Positions 19,334 through 28,515 of a stretch of DNA of 43,819 nucleotides are shown in pieces. The stretch comes from Novacetimonas hansenii JCM 7643 (GTDB lineage: Bacteria; Pseudomonadota; Alphaproteobacteria; Acetobacterales; Acetobacteraceae). Each line of letters opens with the position of its first letter. Position 1 is the stretch's first letter. The translations under genes and the position numbers were made by a program. Location: assembly GCF_000964405.1 (NCBI RefSeq), contig NZ_BANE01000055.1, positions 1 through 43,819 of the forward strand. Direction: 5' to 3'. The notes beneath the pieces are model-generated. The model was not told the origin of the DNA, made no database searches, and saw only the letters and a program-made list of their open reading frames with translations.

Positions 19334-22107
19334 ACGAACTGCGCGCAACCGTCAGGGTGCAGTTGCATGCGGGATTTACACTCGATGATGCAGCAGCACA
19401 GGTTCCCTATTTTTCAAGGCTGGGGATCAGCCATGTCTATGCCTCGCCCATCCTCATGGCGCGACCAGGATCATCCCATGGGTATGACACACTTGATTAC
19501 GGTCGGGTAAATCCCGAATTGGGGGGGCGTGATGCGCTGTGCCGCCTTGTTATGCGCCTGCGTGAATATGCGATGGGGCTGATTGTCGATATCGTGCCTA
19601 ATCACATGGCGGTTGGCGGTACAGGCAACCGATGGTGGGAAGATTTGCTGGCATGGGGCCGGCCCAGTCAGTACGCGCATTATTTCGACGTGGACTGGGA
19701 CGCCTTCGCCCCATGGCTGCATGGGCGTATCCTCGCCCCCTTTCTGGACCGTCCTTATGGCACGGCGCTGCGTGATGGCGTGCTGCGCCTTGTGTATGAG
19801 GCGGAAACGGGGATGTTTTTCATCCATCATCATGACCATCGTTTTCCTGTCTGTCCGCGCCATTATGCTGCCCTGCTGGACAGTGCGGGCGCCCCGCATG
19901 CGTTGTGCGATGCCCTTCGGGAACTGGCGCCCCTGCGTGGGGCGCCCCTGCGTGGGGCGTGCATGACGGATGCCCCTGCGCTGTCCCGACTGGCACAATG
20001 GGGAAAGACACCGGATGGGCGGGCCGCGATCGCGCGGGTTATGGAACAGCATGATACGGGTACAGCCTGCGGGCGATCGGGCCTGCATGACCTGCTGGTG
20101 CGGCAGGCATACCGGCTTGCTTGGTGGCGTACGACGCCTGACCTTATCAACTGGCGGCGATTTTTTGATATTACCGGACTCGCTGCGTTGTCTGTCGAAC
20201 ATGATGATGTGTTCGATGCCGTGCATGGCCATATCGTCGCCCTGTATGCGGACGGCCTGATTGATGGGGTGCGGGTGGACCATGTGGATGGCCTGACGCA
20301 GCCCCGATCCTATTGCCGGCGCCTTCGGCAGCGGCTGATGGCCGTGCAACACCTGCGGCCTGCCATGGCGCCGCAATCTCTTTCCATTCATGTGGAGAAG
20401 ATCCTTCATGACCGTGAACACCTGCCCGCATCGTGGCAGGTGGATGGAACGACCGGATATGATTTCATGGATCAGGTGTCCGCCGTGCTGCATGATCCCG
20501 CAGGAACCGCGCCCCTTGACGGATTGTGGCGTGACCATGCCATTGAAGACCCGACATTCGCCACCACGCAACGAAACGCGCGTGTTCAGGTGCTTAATGA
20601 CGTGTTTGCCGCTGAGCTGTCACGTCTGCGGACGCACCTAGGCCACATTGCGCAATGCAATATCGATACCCGTGATTACAGTATGGGCCGGATTGGAATG
20701 GTCCTTCAGGCCTTGCTGGTGGAATTTCATTCCTATCGCACGTATTTTTCCGATGATGGGTCTGGTGGGCATCAGGCCGACCATATCGTCCTGAGGGGCG
20801 CAGCGCGTGAGGCGCGCAGGCACCTGTTGCCTTCATGTCATGAAATGCTCGATTGGATTGTCGACACGCTGGGTCAGGCAGGCCTACGCGATGGTTCCAT
20901 TCGCGTGGCGCAGCAGCAGTTTGAACACCTGACGGCGCCTCTTGCTGCAAAGGCCGTGGAAGACACGTCCTTCTACCGATATGGACGTCTGCTGTCGCGT
21001 AACGAGGTCGGGTCCGATCCTGGGCGCATTTCCCTGTCCTGCGCGCAGTTTCATAAGGATAACCTGCATCGGTACAAGGCATATCCCGCCACCTTGCTGG
21101 CCACTGCGACGCACGACCATAAACGCGGTGAGGATGCACGCATGCGTCTTGCAGTCCTGAGCGAGGTTGCACCGCACTGGCGTGATCTGGTCAATCGCTG
21201 GATCATCGGTAATGCGCATCTGCGTCAGCGGCGCATGATACCCGACCGTGCGGATGAAATGATCCTGTATCAGTCGATGCTCGGCGCCTGGCCACTGGAG
21301 CCATGGCCGGATGCAGAAGCGCGGCAGGTGTTTCACGACCGTATCGTCGCATGGCAAATCAAGGCATTGCGTGAAGCAAAGCGTCATACCAACTGGATCG
21401 ATCCTGATGCAGAATATGAAAGGGGCTGTCGGGAATTCGTGGGACGGCTGCTTGACCCGCATGTTTCTGGTGCATTCATCGCAGAGATGGATGCAATCGT
21501 GGCGCGCATTGCGCCAGCCGCAGCGGTGAATTCCATAACACAGGTCATGCTGCGCCTGACGCTGCCCGGTGTGCCGGACCTGTATCAGGGAACGGAGTTA
21601 TGGGATTTTTCACTGGTAGATCCCGACAATCGGCGGCCTGTGGACTTCACATTGCGCCAAACGCTGATGCAGCATGATACGTCCCTGCGCAGGCAGGCCG
21701 CGCAATGGCGGACGGGAGGGGTGAAGATGCATCTGATACAGCGTTTGCTGGCGTTTCGTGCACGATATCCCCTTATGTTTTCGAAAGGCACTTATGAACC
21801 GGTGAAGGTGTCAGGGCCTGCTGAACAGCATGTCATCGCATTCCTGCGCCGCGAGGGAGGAAATGTGCTGCTTGTGGTTGTGGTGCGTTGCGTCTGGGGG
21901 CTTGTCCCCTCCCCGCACGACCTGAGCCTTGATGCCCCGACGCTGGGACAGACCTATCTTTCTCTCCCTGTCTCCGGGAATGGGGAATGGTGCAGTATTC
22001 TGCATGAAAACAGGACATATCCGCAGGATGCGCGTCTTTCACTGTCATTCCTGCAAGAGGGCATTCCTGTTGAATGCCTTGTTCAGGCGCAGGACGGTTT
22101 TTCGTAA
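19330..22107 (+). CDS. treY: Maltooligosyl trehalose synthase
   Basis: This GH13 enzyme isomerises the reducing-end alpha-1,4 linkage of a maltooligosaccharide to alpha-1,1, giving maltooligosyltrehalose (EC 5.4.99.15). At 925 aa it is of the long bacterial type. Signatures: ISHVYASPILMARPGSSHGYD, LIVDIVPNHMA, DGVRVDHVDGL (nucleophile), HVEKIL...PASWQVDGTTGYDF (acid/base Glu and substrate loop), and TATHDHKRGEDARMR. The ATG overlaps the malQ stop by four bases. A perfect 15-bp tandem duplication adds five residues (LRGAP LRGA) near residue 200. It is the last gene of the operon; no classical terminator is obvious after it. Confidence 0.95.
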   Translation: MNELRATVRVQLHAGFTLDDAAAQVPYFSRLGISHVYASPILMARPGSSHGYDTLDYGRVNPELGGRDALCRLVMRLREYAMGLIVDIVPNHMAVGGTGNRWWEDLLAWGRPSQYAHYFDVDWDAFAPWLHGRILAPFLDRPYGTALRDGVLRLVYEAETGMFFIHHHDHRFPVCPRHYAALLDSAGAPHALCDALRELAPLRGAPLRGACMTDAPALSRLAQWGKTPDGRAAIARVMEQHDTGTACGRSGLHDLLVRQAYRLAWWRTTPDLINWRRFFDITGLAALSVEHDDVFDAVHGHIVALYADGLIDGVRVDHVDGLTQPRSYCRRLRQRLMAVQHLRPAMAPQSLSIHVEKILHDREHLPASWQVDGTTGYDFMDQVSAVLHDPAGTAPLDGLWRDHAIEDPTFATTQRNARVQVLNDVFAAELSRLRTHLGHIAQCNIDTRDYSMGRIGMVLQALLVEFHSYRTYFSDDGSGGHQADHIVLRGAAREARRHLLPSCHEMLDWIVDTLGQAGLRDGSIRVAQQQFEHLTAPLAAKAVEDTSFYRYGRLLSRNEVGSDPGRISLSCAQFHKDNLHRYKAYPATLLATATHDHKRGEDARMRLAVLSEVAPHWRDLVNRWIIGNAHLRQRRMIPDRADEMILYQSMLGAWPLEPWPDAEARQVFHDRIVAWQIKALREAKRHTNWIDPDAEYERGCREFVGRLLDPHVSGAFIAEMDAIVARIAPAAAVNSITQVMLRLTLPGVPDLYQGTELWDFSLVDPDNRRPVDFTLRQTLMQHDTSLRRQAAQWRTGGVKMHLIQRLLAFRARYPLMFSKGTYEPVKVSGPAEQHVIAFLRREGGNVLLVVVVRCVWGLVPSPHDLSLDAPTLGQTYLSLPVSGNGEWCSILHENRTYPQDARLSLSFLQEGIPVECLVQAQDGFS
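19926..19959 (+). repeat. 15-bp tandem duplication inside treY
   Basis: GGCGCCCCTGCGTGG occurs twice back to back (19926-19940 and 19941-19955), then the first four bases again. Being 15 bp long it keeps the frame and inserts five residues in a helix-linking region between catalytic segments. Perfect identity suggests a recent slippage event. Confidence 0.85.
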
Positions 22108-22456
22108 GGTAAGACCCGGAAGATATTGATAATACGCATTAAAATGATTTGATATCAGAACAAAAATCCAGATACAGCAAAGTTTCCGTCCTGTATTTAT
22201 TTTCTTCAAAAATAAAAGTGTTCGGGCCGGTTCCTGTCCGGTCCTGAAATAAGCTGGATTTCAGCCGACGTTCAAATTATGTTAATTTTATGGCAGACGC
22301 CCCAATGCCGGCGCGCCAGATTGGATTTATGTCAAAATATCTTCCGGTAACGTCCACATGACACCTGTTTCCTGATGGATGCGGGGCGGCTTGTGGCGCA
22401 TCTCTCGACAAGATCAGGACCGTTTTGGTTCAACCCGACATTGATGGGGGGCAGTC
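22108..22456. other. Gap between treY and the acyltransferase gene
   Basis: This is 349 bases with no gene. It holds a modest hairpin CTGAAAT/ATTTCAG (22244-22264, 7-bp stem) without a T-run, so treY termination is not clearly explained. The middle is AT-rich and probably contains the promoter of the acyltransferase gene, but I see no confident -35/-10 pair. Confidence 0.4.
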
Positions 22457-23632
22457 GTGCGTCGCGAAACAGAACTTGATGCCGTGCGTGGCATTGCCGC
22501 GCTGATTGTCATGTTTTTCCATTTCTGGTTGATTATTCCAGATGAATGGAAATCACATGCGTATATTACGCATATGGCGGGGATATCCATTACCCCCGAA
22601 ATCCTTTTCCATTTCACCCCCCTGCGCCTTCTGGTATCAGGATCAGGTGCTGTGGGGCTGTTTTTTGTACTGAGTGGATATGTGCTGTCCCTGTCTGTGG
22701 CACGACAGAGAATGGCGTCCTATGGGCGTTTTGTCATAAGGCGGATATTTCGGATCTACCTGCCTTTTGTCGTCGTCATCCTTTTCAGCGCCTCTCTCCT
22801 GCCTCTTGTCAAAACGGCGCCACTGCATGGGGTTAGCCAGTGGTTTGCAAACGAGCCATGGTCTGTTTATCCCACAGAACAGGTGATCATGGGCCATCTC
22901 ATGATGATCGGCACGGTGCCGTTGGTCAGCCTCGATAGCCCGATCTGGTCCCTTATTATCGAAATGCGGGTATCCCTGATATTTCCAATCCTGTTTATCC
23001 TTATGGAAAAATACAGGAGTGAGACACTGACCGGTGTTGTGGCTGCATATTTTTTCTCTAACATTTTCCTGAACCGCCTGGGGGAAAACCCGCCTACCAC
23101 TTTCATGCACAGCATTTTGTTTACATTCGAATACCTGCCACTTTTCGTGGTGGGCATTCTTTTTTATCAGTTCAGGGAGCAGATACGGGGGTTTTATGGT
23201 TCCACATGGCCAGTTATTCGCAATATTGCCCTGCCACTGGCGGTCCTGTTGCTGGGGACGCCCACCATCGGGCCGGAAAATGCCGTCGGGATCATGAAAA
23301 ACCTTATATGGATCGTCTGTACGATCGTTGGATCATGCGCTGTAATCTGCATCGCACTGCATAATGAAAAAATCTCTCTTTATCTTCAGAAATCACATAT
23401 GCAGGGCCTGGGTCATATTTCATACAGCCTGTATCTCAGCCATATGGTGGTCTTGCTGGTCATGGCTTATACCTTGCTGCATCATATGTCCCTGTGGGAA
23501 TGGGGAATGCTTGCACTGCCGACCTGCTGTGTGGTTGCAATGGTCTGCTTCTGGCTGGTGGAATCGCCCTGCATGAAGGCTGGCTACTGGTTGACACGAC
23601 GCAGGTACCTCAAACCCGGACTTGTGGGATAA
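22457..23632 (+). CDS. Acyltransferase 3 family membrane protein (OafA-like)
   Basis: It probably moves an acetyl or other acyl group across or onto a sugar polymer or lipid in the envelope; the substrate is unknown. The 391 aa hold about ten hydrophobic helices. The N-terminus ELDAVRGIAALIVMFFHFWL has the family R-G-x-A-A-x-x-V pattern and the catalytic-type His; VGLFFVLSGYVLSLS and FVIRRIFRIYLPF are further family hallmarks. The start is GTG 22457 with GGGGGG upstream. It stands alone between two gaps and is less GC-rich than the operon before it. A role in modifying exopolysaccharide or lipopolysaccharide is likely but not shown. Confidence 0.85.
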   Translation: MRRETELDAVRGIAALIVMFFHFWLIIPDEWKSHAYITHMAGISITPEILFHFTPLRLLVSGSGAVGLFFVLSGYVLSLSVARQRMASYGRFVIRRIFRIYLPFVVVILFSASLLPLVKTAPLHGVSQWFANEPWSVYPTEQVIMGHLMMIGTVPLVSLDSPIWSLIIEMRVSLIFPILFILMEKYRSETLTGVVAAYFFSNIFLNRLGENPPTTFMHSILFTFEYLPLFVVGILFYQFREQIRGFYGSTWPVIRNIALPLAVLLLGTPTIGPENAVGIMKNLIWIVCTIVGSCAVICIALHNEKISLYLQKSHMQGLGHISYSLYLSHMVVLLVMAYTLLHHMSLWEWGMLALPTCCVVAMVCFWLVESPCMKAGYWLTRRRYLKPGLVG

Positions 23633-23688
23633 AACAGCCAGGTGGGTTGGAAAACCGCCGGATGATACGGGACGACAGGTCCCGCAAC

Positions 23689-23720
23689 CGCCTTTTGCCA
23701 AAAGCAAAAGGCGGTATTTC
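23689..23720 (+). terminator. Terminator after the acyltransferase gene
   Basis: A perfect 11-bp stem CCGCCTTTTGC with GCAAAAGGCGG and a 5-nt loop is followed by TATTT. It lies 56 bases after the stop. The T-tract is short but the position fits. Confidence 0.6.
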
Positions 23721-23828
23721 CATGCGGATTCCCGTGCAAGGCGAATGTAAAATTCATGATATATGAAGAAGCATAAAAACTTTTATCACGAAAAAGACTT
23801 TTTACATGCATGACAGGAGCATCGTGCC

Positions 23829-24356
23829 ATGAAAAAAGTCTGCTTCCTTCTCGCTGTATTATTATGTTCGTCTTCTGCCGTGGCGCAGTCATTGACGGAA
23901 AAGACGGGACTGAATTCCGTGTTTGGCGTGGCGCCCGCAACTGCGGATTTTCTCAGGGAAGCGGCCATCAGTGACCAGTTCGAAATCCAGTCCAGCCAGC
24001 TTGCGCAGGAGGAGCATACGGCGTCGTTGCAGGGCTTTGCATCGCGTATGATCACCGATCATCAGGCAACATCGGGACAATTGCAGGAAATGGTGCAAAA
24101 TGGCGATCTGCAGATTGACCTTCCCACTGCACTCGACAGTTCGCATCAGGAGATGCTCGACAGGCTCAGGAAACTGCACGGTAATAATTTCGTGGGACGC
24201 TATCGCTCTGATCAGATCAGCGCACATGAAAGTGCGATTTCCTTTTTCCAGCGTTATGCAGATAGTGGGGATAACATGAAACTGAAAAGCTGGGCTGTAA
24301 AAACATTGCCAATCCTGAAATCCCATCTGGAAATGGCACGCGCCCTGCCGCAATAA
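23829..24356 (+). CDS. Secreted DUF4142 protein
   Basis: This is a 175-aa exported protein with a clear Sec signal (MKKVCFLLAVLLCSSSAVAQ, cleavage probably after AVA). The mature part is all helical: TADFLREAAISDQFEIQSSQLA, a His/Asp-containing MITDHQATSGQLQEM, and a C-terminal KTLPILKSHLEMAR. This is the DUF4142 (ferritin-like four-helix) pattern found in periplasmic proteins of many Proteobacteria. The function of the family is not established. The ribosome site AGGAG precedes the ATG. The next gene starts eight bases after its stop, so the two are probably cotranscribed. Confidence 0.85.
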   Translation: MKKVCFLLAVLLCSSSAVAQSLTEKTGLNSVFGVAPATADFLREAAISDQFEIQSSQLAQEEHTASLQGFASRMITDHQATSGQLQEMVQNGDLQIDLPTALDSSHQEMLDRLRKLHGNNFVGRYRSDQISAHESAISFFQRYADSGDNMKLKSWAVKTLPILKSHLEMARALPQ

Positions 24357-24364
24357 AGGGGGGA

Positions 24365-24745
24365 GTGGAATATCTGAAAAACGAGCATATGGACCAGTCT
24401 GCGCCCGATCAAGACCATCCTGCGGGCTTTTCTTCCCGTGATTATGAACGTCGCATGGCGTTGCTTGTCCGCAGGCTTCCTGCGCGGATACAGGGCCTGA
24501 TACACAGGTTGCGCCGTCCGTCCGCGCGGTGGGTGCGGGTGCCGGTTGGTATCGTGCTGGTTCCGGCAGGGTTTCTGGCGGTATTGCCTGTTTTTGGTCT
24601 GTGGATGACGCCGCTTGGGCTTGTCCTGCTGGCAGAGGATATTCCGTTTCTACGTCGGGTCATGGCGCGCCTCCTTGCATGGATCGAGCGACGTCATCCG
24701 GGCTGGATGGGCCTGCCTGAAGCACGCGGTGCCCCGCCACCGTAA
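24365..24745 (+). CDS. Small membrane protein, function unknown
   Basis: 126 aa from a GTG that follows AAAGGGGGGA; an ATG at 24389 in frame is an alternative start. The first half is hydrophilic and basic (RRLPARIQGLIHRLRRPSARW). One hydrophobic hairpin follows (VPVGIVLVPAGFLAVLPVFGLWMTPLGLVLLAEDI), and then a basic amphipathic tail with WIERRHPGW. I do not recognise a characterised family. It sits between the DUF4142 gene and the antiporter on the same strand, with 8- and 42-base gaps, and may be part of that transcription unit. Confidence 0.7.
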   Translation: MEYLKNEHMDQSAPDQDHPAGFSSRDYERRMALLVRRLPARIQGLIHRLRRPSARWVRVPVGIVLVPAGFLAVLPVFGLWMTPLGLVLLAEDIPFLRRVMARLLAWIERRHPGWMGLPEARGAPPP

Positions 24746-24787
24746 ACACTGTTTGTCATATCATCGGCTGTACGGGATCAGCAGGCC

Positions 24788-26482
24788 ATGCCGCATGGAA
24801 GCCCCCTTGTCACGATCCTTGTCATTGGTCTCAGTCTTGCCTTCGTACTCGGCACGATCGCAAACAGGCTCAGATGTTCCGTGCTTGTCGGTTATCTGCT
24901 GGCGGGTATCGCCATTGGCCCGTTCACCCCTGGTTTTGTGGCGGATCAGGATCTTGTGCCCCAATTGGCGGAAATTGGCGTTATCCTGCTGATGTTTGGT
25001 GTGGGGCTGCATTTTTCCGTCAATGACCTTGTCTCCGTCAGGGCCATCGCAGTTCCTGGCGCCGTGTTGCAGGTCGTCATGTCCACAATATGTGGCATGT
25101 TTCTGGCACGACTGCTGGGCTGGTCATGGGGAAGTGGCGTGGTTTTCGGCATGACCCTTGCCATCGCCAGTACGGTCGTGCTGCTGCGGACGTTGCAGGA
25201 ACATCGCCTGATGGACACGCAACGTGGGCATATCGCCATCGGCTGGCTGGTGATCCAGGACCTGCTGACGGTGATGGTTCTGGTGCTTTTGCCGGTTATG
25301 GCGCCGTTGCTGAAACATGATCCGCATGCAGCCATGGTCGGTCCGTGGCAACTGGTCATCGCGGTCGGGCTGACGATTGGCAAGGTCGTGGCTTTTATTG
25401 CCCTGATTCTGGTGGTCGGGCGACGGCTGATCCCGACAATGCTGCATTATGTCGCGCATACCGGTTCACGGGAACTGTTTCGCCTGTGCGTGCTGGCAAT
25501 TGCACTGGGTGTTGCCCTGACGGCGACGGAAATCTTTGGCGTTTCCTTTGCTCTGGGGGCGTTCGTTGCAGGCATGGTGTTGAGTGAGTCGCCACTGTCG
25601 CAGCATGCGGGGGCGGAAACCCTGCCGTTGCGCGATGCCTTTGCCGTGCTGTTCTTCATTTCGGTGGGAATGCTGTTCAATCCCGTCATCCTGTTTCGCC
25701 ATCCCCTGCCCTTGCTGGGTACGTTGGCGGTCATCATGGTGGCAACGCCATCCCTGACGGTTGTGATCCTGCGTATCCTGCGCCAGCCATGGCGGACAGC
25801 CCTGTCGGTCGGTGCAGGACTTGCACAGATCGGAGAGTTCTCTTTCATCCTTGCCGCCCTTGGGGTGCAATCGGGGGTGCTTGCCGAACGTGCGCGCGAC
25901 CTTGTGCTTGGTGCGTCCATCGTATCCATACTGCTTAACCCTGTCCTTGTTGCGGTCATCAACCGGATGAACGACCTGCTGGACCGACGGGCGCGCCTGC
26001 GCACCGATGGCGCGGAACGTGAAAGCCCTGTTGCAGGATTACGGGGGCATGCCATCCTGATCGGGGGTGGCCGGGTCGGTGCCCTTGTTGCGGAAGGGCT
26101 GCGTGCGCATGATGTCCCGTTGCTGGTGGTGGAGGAAGCGGACACGCAGGTAAAGGCATTACGTGGGCGGGGGATCGACGTGATGCTGGGCAATGCGGCG
26201 GACCCCGGGCTGTTGCCGCTTGTGGGGCTGGATCGTGCCCGTATCCTGATCGTGGCCATTCCCGATGCGTTCGAGGCGGGGGAGATCATCCAGCAGGCGC
26301 GTGGCCTCAACCCCGAAATCGATATCGTTGCACGTGCGCACTTTGACAGTGCTGCGAACTATCTTTTGGAATATGGCGCCAGTCTGGTCATCATGGGGGA
26401 GCGCGAGATCGCACGCGCGATGCTGGATTATGTCACCCATGGCGCCACGTCCGGCAGCCGTGTTGATCCTTCGAGCATATAA
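24788..26482 (+). CDS. ybaL: CPA2 cation:proton antiporter with TrkA-N domain (YbaL/KefB type)
   Basis: A membrane antiporter of the Kef family, probably exchanging K+ or Na+ for H+. The 564 aa compare with 558 in E. coli YbaL, and the N-terminal segments (VGYLLAGIAIGPFTPGF, VILLMFGVGLHFSVNDL) match that protein closely. Some 12 membrane helices span residues 1-390. The C-terminal Rossmann domain GHAILIGGGRVGALVAEGLRAHDVPLLVVEE binds a nucleotide and usually gates transport. Unlike KefC, no glutathione-responsive partner gene (KefF) is nearby. The GH15 gene starts ten bases after the stop, suggesting a shared transcript. Confidence 0.9.
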   Translation: MPHGSPLVTILVIGLSLAFVLGTIANRLRCSVLVGYLLAGIAIGPFTPGFVADQDLVPQLAEIGVILLMFGVGLHFSVNDLVSVRAIAVPGAVLQVVMSTICGMFLARLLGWSWGSGVVFGMTLAIASTVVLLRTLQEHRLMDTQRGHIAIGWLVIQDLLTVMVLVLLPVMAPLLKHDPHAAMVGPWQLVIAVGLTIGKVVAFIALILVVGRRLIPTMLHYVAHTGSRELFRLCVLAIALGVALTATEIFGVSFALGAFVAGMVLSESPLSQHAGAETLPLRDAFAVLFFISVGMLFNPVILFRHPLPLLGTLAVIMVATPSLTVVILRILRQPWRTALSVGAGLAQIGEFSFILAALGVQSGVLAERARDLVLGASIVSILLNPVLVAVINRMNDLLDRRARLRTDGAERESPVAGLRGHAILIGGGRVGALVAEGLRAHDVPLLVVEEADTQVKALRGRGIDVMLGNAADPGLLPLVGLDRARILIVAIPDAFEAGEIIQQARGLNPEIDIVARAHFDSAANYLLEYGASLVIMGEREIARAMLDYVTHGATSGSRVDPSSI

Positions 26483-26492
26483 GGACCTTTTC

Positions 26493-28316
26493 ATGTCCCC
26501 TACTCCCACCATCACGCATCCGATCGAAGATTATGCCATGATCGGTTCCACCCACAGTGCCGCGCTGATCCACCGTAACGGCACTATCGAGTGGCTGTGC
26601 ATGCCACGTTTTGATTCCGAGGCGATTTTCGCCTCTCTCCTCGGTACGTCTGAAAATGGGGAGTGGGCGGTACGTGCCACCGATCCGGCGGCACATATCA
26701 CGCGTCGTTATGTTCCTGATACGATGATCCTTGAAACCACGATACAGACGGTGTCAGGGCGTGCCGTCGTGCTTGATTTCATGCCGACACCCGTTGATGG
26801 CGATCTTCATGAACTTGTCCGCATCATCCGTGGTGTCGAAGGACAGGTCGATTTTTCCGCCGAACTGCGCCTTCGTTTCAATTATGGCGCATGGATTCCC
26901 TGGGTGGAACGGCGCGAGGGGGCGATCTTTGCCTTTGCCGGACCGGATGCCATCCGCCTGAGCAGTAGCGTTGACCTCAGCAACACCAACTTTTCCACCA
27001 CATCGGAATTCACCATTGTTGCGGGGCAAAGTGTGGCCACGACACTGGAATGGTTCCCCTCACACAAAATACCGCCCCTGCCACGTGATCCTTACGCCCT
27101 GTTACGCCATACAGAGGCCCAGGGACGGCTGTGGGCGGCGCAGTGTACCTATGACGGTCCTTATGCCGAGGTTGTGCGACGCTCTCTCATGACGCTCAAG
27201 GCGCTGACCTATCAGCCGACCGGTGGGATTGTTGCGGCCCCTACGACCTCCCTGCCCGAAGATCCCGGTGGGGGGCGTAACTGGGATTATCGTTATTGCT
27301 GGCTGCGTGATGCGGTCTGGACGCTGCATGCGCTGACGGTATCGGGGTATATGGAGGAAGCAAGCGCATGGCGATGGTGGCTGATGCGCGCGACCGCTGG
27401 CGCGCCAGACGGGTTGCAGGTCATGTATGGCCTGCATGGAGAGCGCAGGTTGACGGAAACCACGCTGGACCATCTGGCGGGATACGAAAACAGCCGTCCT
27501 GTGCGCATCGGAAATGCGGCGCATGAACAGCTCCAGCTTGATGTCTATGGCTCTTTGCTGGGTGCATTCGATGCGGCGCGACGTGACGGGCTGGCGGACA
27601 TGGACGCGGTATGGCCGTTGCAACGTTCGATCGCCGACCGCCTGCTTGTCCTGTGGCGTCAGCCGGATTCCAGCCTGTGGGAGGTACGTGGCCCGAAGCA
27701 GCACTTTGTTTATTCCAAGATGATGTGCTGGTTTGCGTTTGACCGCACGATTGCCAGCGCTGTGGATTTCGGGCTTGAAGGCCCGGTTGACGCCTGGCGT
27801 GCGGCGCGTGAGGAAATCCATGCCGAAATCTGTGAAAAAGGGTTCGACGTGGCCAGTAACAGTTTCATGCAGTATTATGGCGCGGACCGTGTAGATGCCT
27901 CCTTGTTGCAGATCCCGCTGCTGGGTTTCCTGCCGGCAGATGACCCGCGCGTGCAGGGTACGGTTGCCCGGATCGAAAAGGAACTGCTGCATAACAATGT
28001 GGTCTATCGCTATCTGCCCGAAGGGGTGACGGCCGATGGGCTGGAGGGACGGGAGGGCGCGTTCCTTGCATGTAGTTTCTGGCTGTGTGATGCCTATATC
28101 ATGTCCCGTCGCATGGAGGAGGCGCGCATCCTGTTTGAACGGTTGCTCTCCTATGGCAATGACCTTGGCCTTTTTGCTGAGGAATATGACCCTGTTGCGC
28201 GGCGGCAGCTTGGGAATTTTCCGCAGGCCTTCAGCCATTTTGCCCTTGTCCATACCGCCCATATGCTGGCAGGTGGGGTGATCGATGCCAGTGGACAGCG
28301 ACGCAGGAGAAAGTAG
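26493..28316 (+). CDS. GH15 family glycoside hydrolase (glucoamylase- or trehalase-like)
   Basis: 607 aa from ATG 26493 (AAGGA upstream, 10 bases after the antiporter stop). The frame is open further upstream inside ybaL, but family proteins begin with IEDYAMIGSTHSAALIHRNGTIEWLCMPRFDS, as here. The (alpha/alpha)6-barrel signatures are intact: GGRNWDYRYCWLRDAVWTL, LQLDVYGSLLGA, SLWEVRGPKQHFVYSKMM (acid Glu) and LGLFAEEYDP...LGNFPQAFSH (base Glu). It releases glucose from alpha-glucan ends, or cleaves trehalose as the mycobacterial GH15 trehalases do; sequence alone does not separate these. It has no signal peptide, so it acts in the cytosol, and could recycle products of the nearby glg/tre operon. 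Confidence 0.88.
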   Translation: MSPTPTITHPIEDYAMIGSTHSAALIHRNGTIEWLCMPRFDSEAIFASLLGTSENGEWAVRATDPAAHITRRYVPDTMILETTIQTVSGRAVVLDFMPTPVDGDLHELVRIIRGVEGQVDFSAELRLRFNYGAWIPWVERREGAIFAFAGPDAIRLSSSVDLSNTNFSTTSEFTIVAGQSVATTLEWFPSHKIPPLPRDPYALLRHTEAQGRLWAAQCTYDGPYAEVVRRSLMTLKALTYQPTGGIVAAPTTSLPEDPGGGRNWDYRYCWLRDAVWTLHALTVSGYMEEASAWRWWLMRATAGAPDGLQVMYGLHGERRLTETTLDHLAGYENSRPVRIGNAAHEQLQLDVYGSLLGAFDAARRDGLADMDAVWPLQRSIADRLLVLWRQPDSSLWEVRGPKQHFVYSKMMCWFAFDRTIASAVDFGLEGPVDAWRAAREEIHAEICEKGFDVASNSFMQYYGADRVDASLLQIPLLGFLPADDPRVQGTVARIEKELLHNNVVYRYLPEGVTADGLEGREGAFLACSFWLCDAYIMSRRMEEARILFERLLSYGNDLGLFAEEYDPVARRQLGNFPQAFSHFALVHTAHMLAGGVIDASGQRRRRK

Positions 28317-28515
28317 GCCATGGGCGCCTATCTGCCGGATGATTAGGGAGCGGGTTTTTCAATCTGCATATATGGTCGCAGTTTTGTGAAAAAAACATTG
28401 GAAGCGAATTTGCAGGTGGTTGTGCTGCCTCTTAATCGATCAGGTTGTGCGCGTTCTGTATGAAACCTTTCGGCAGGCCATACGCTGTATGGGCAATGGT
28501 TCAAGGGAGGGAATG

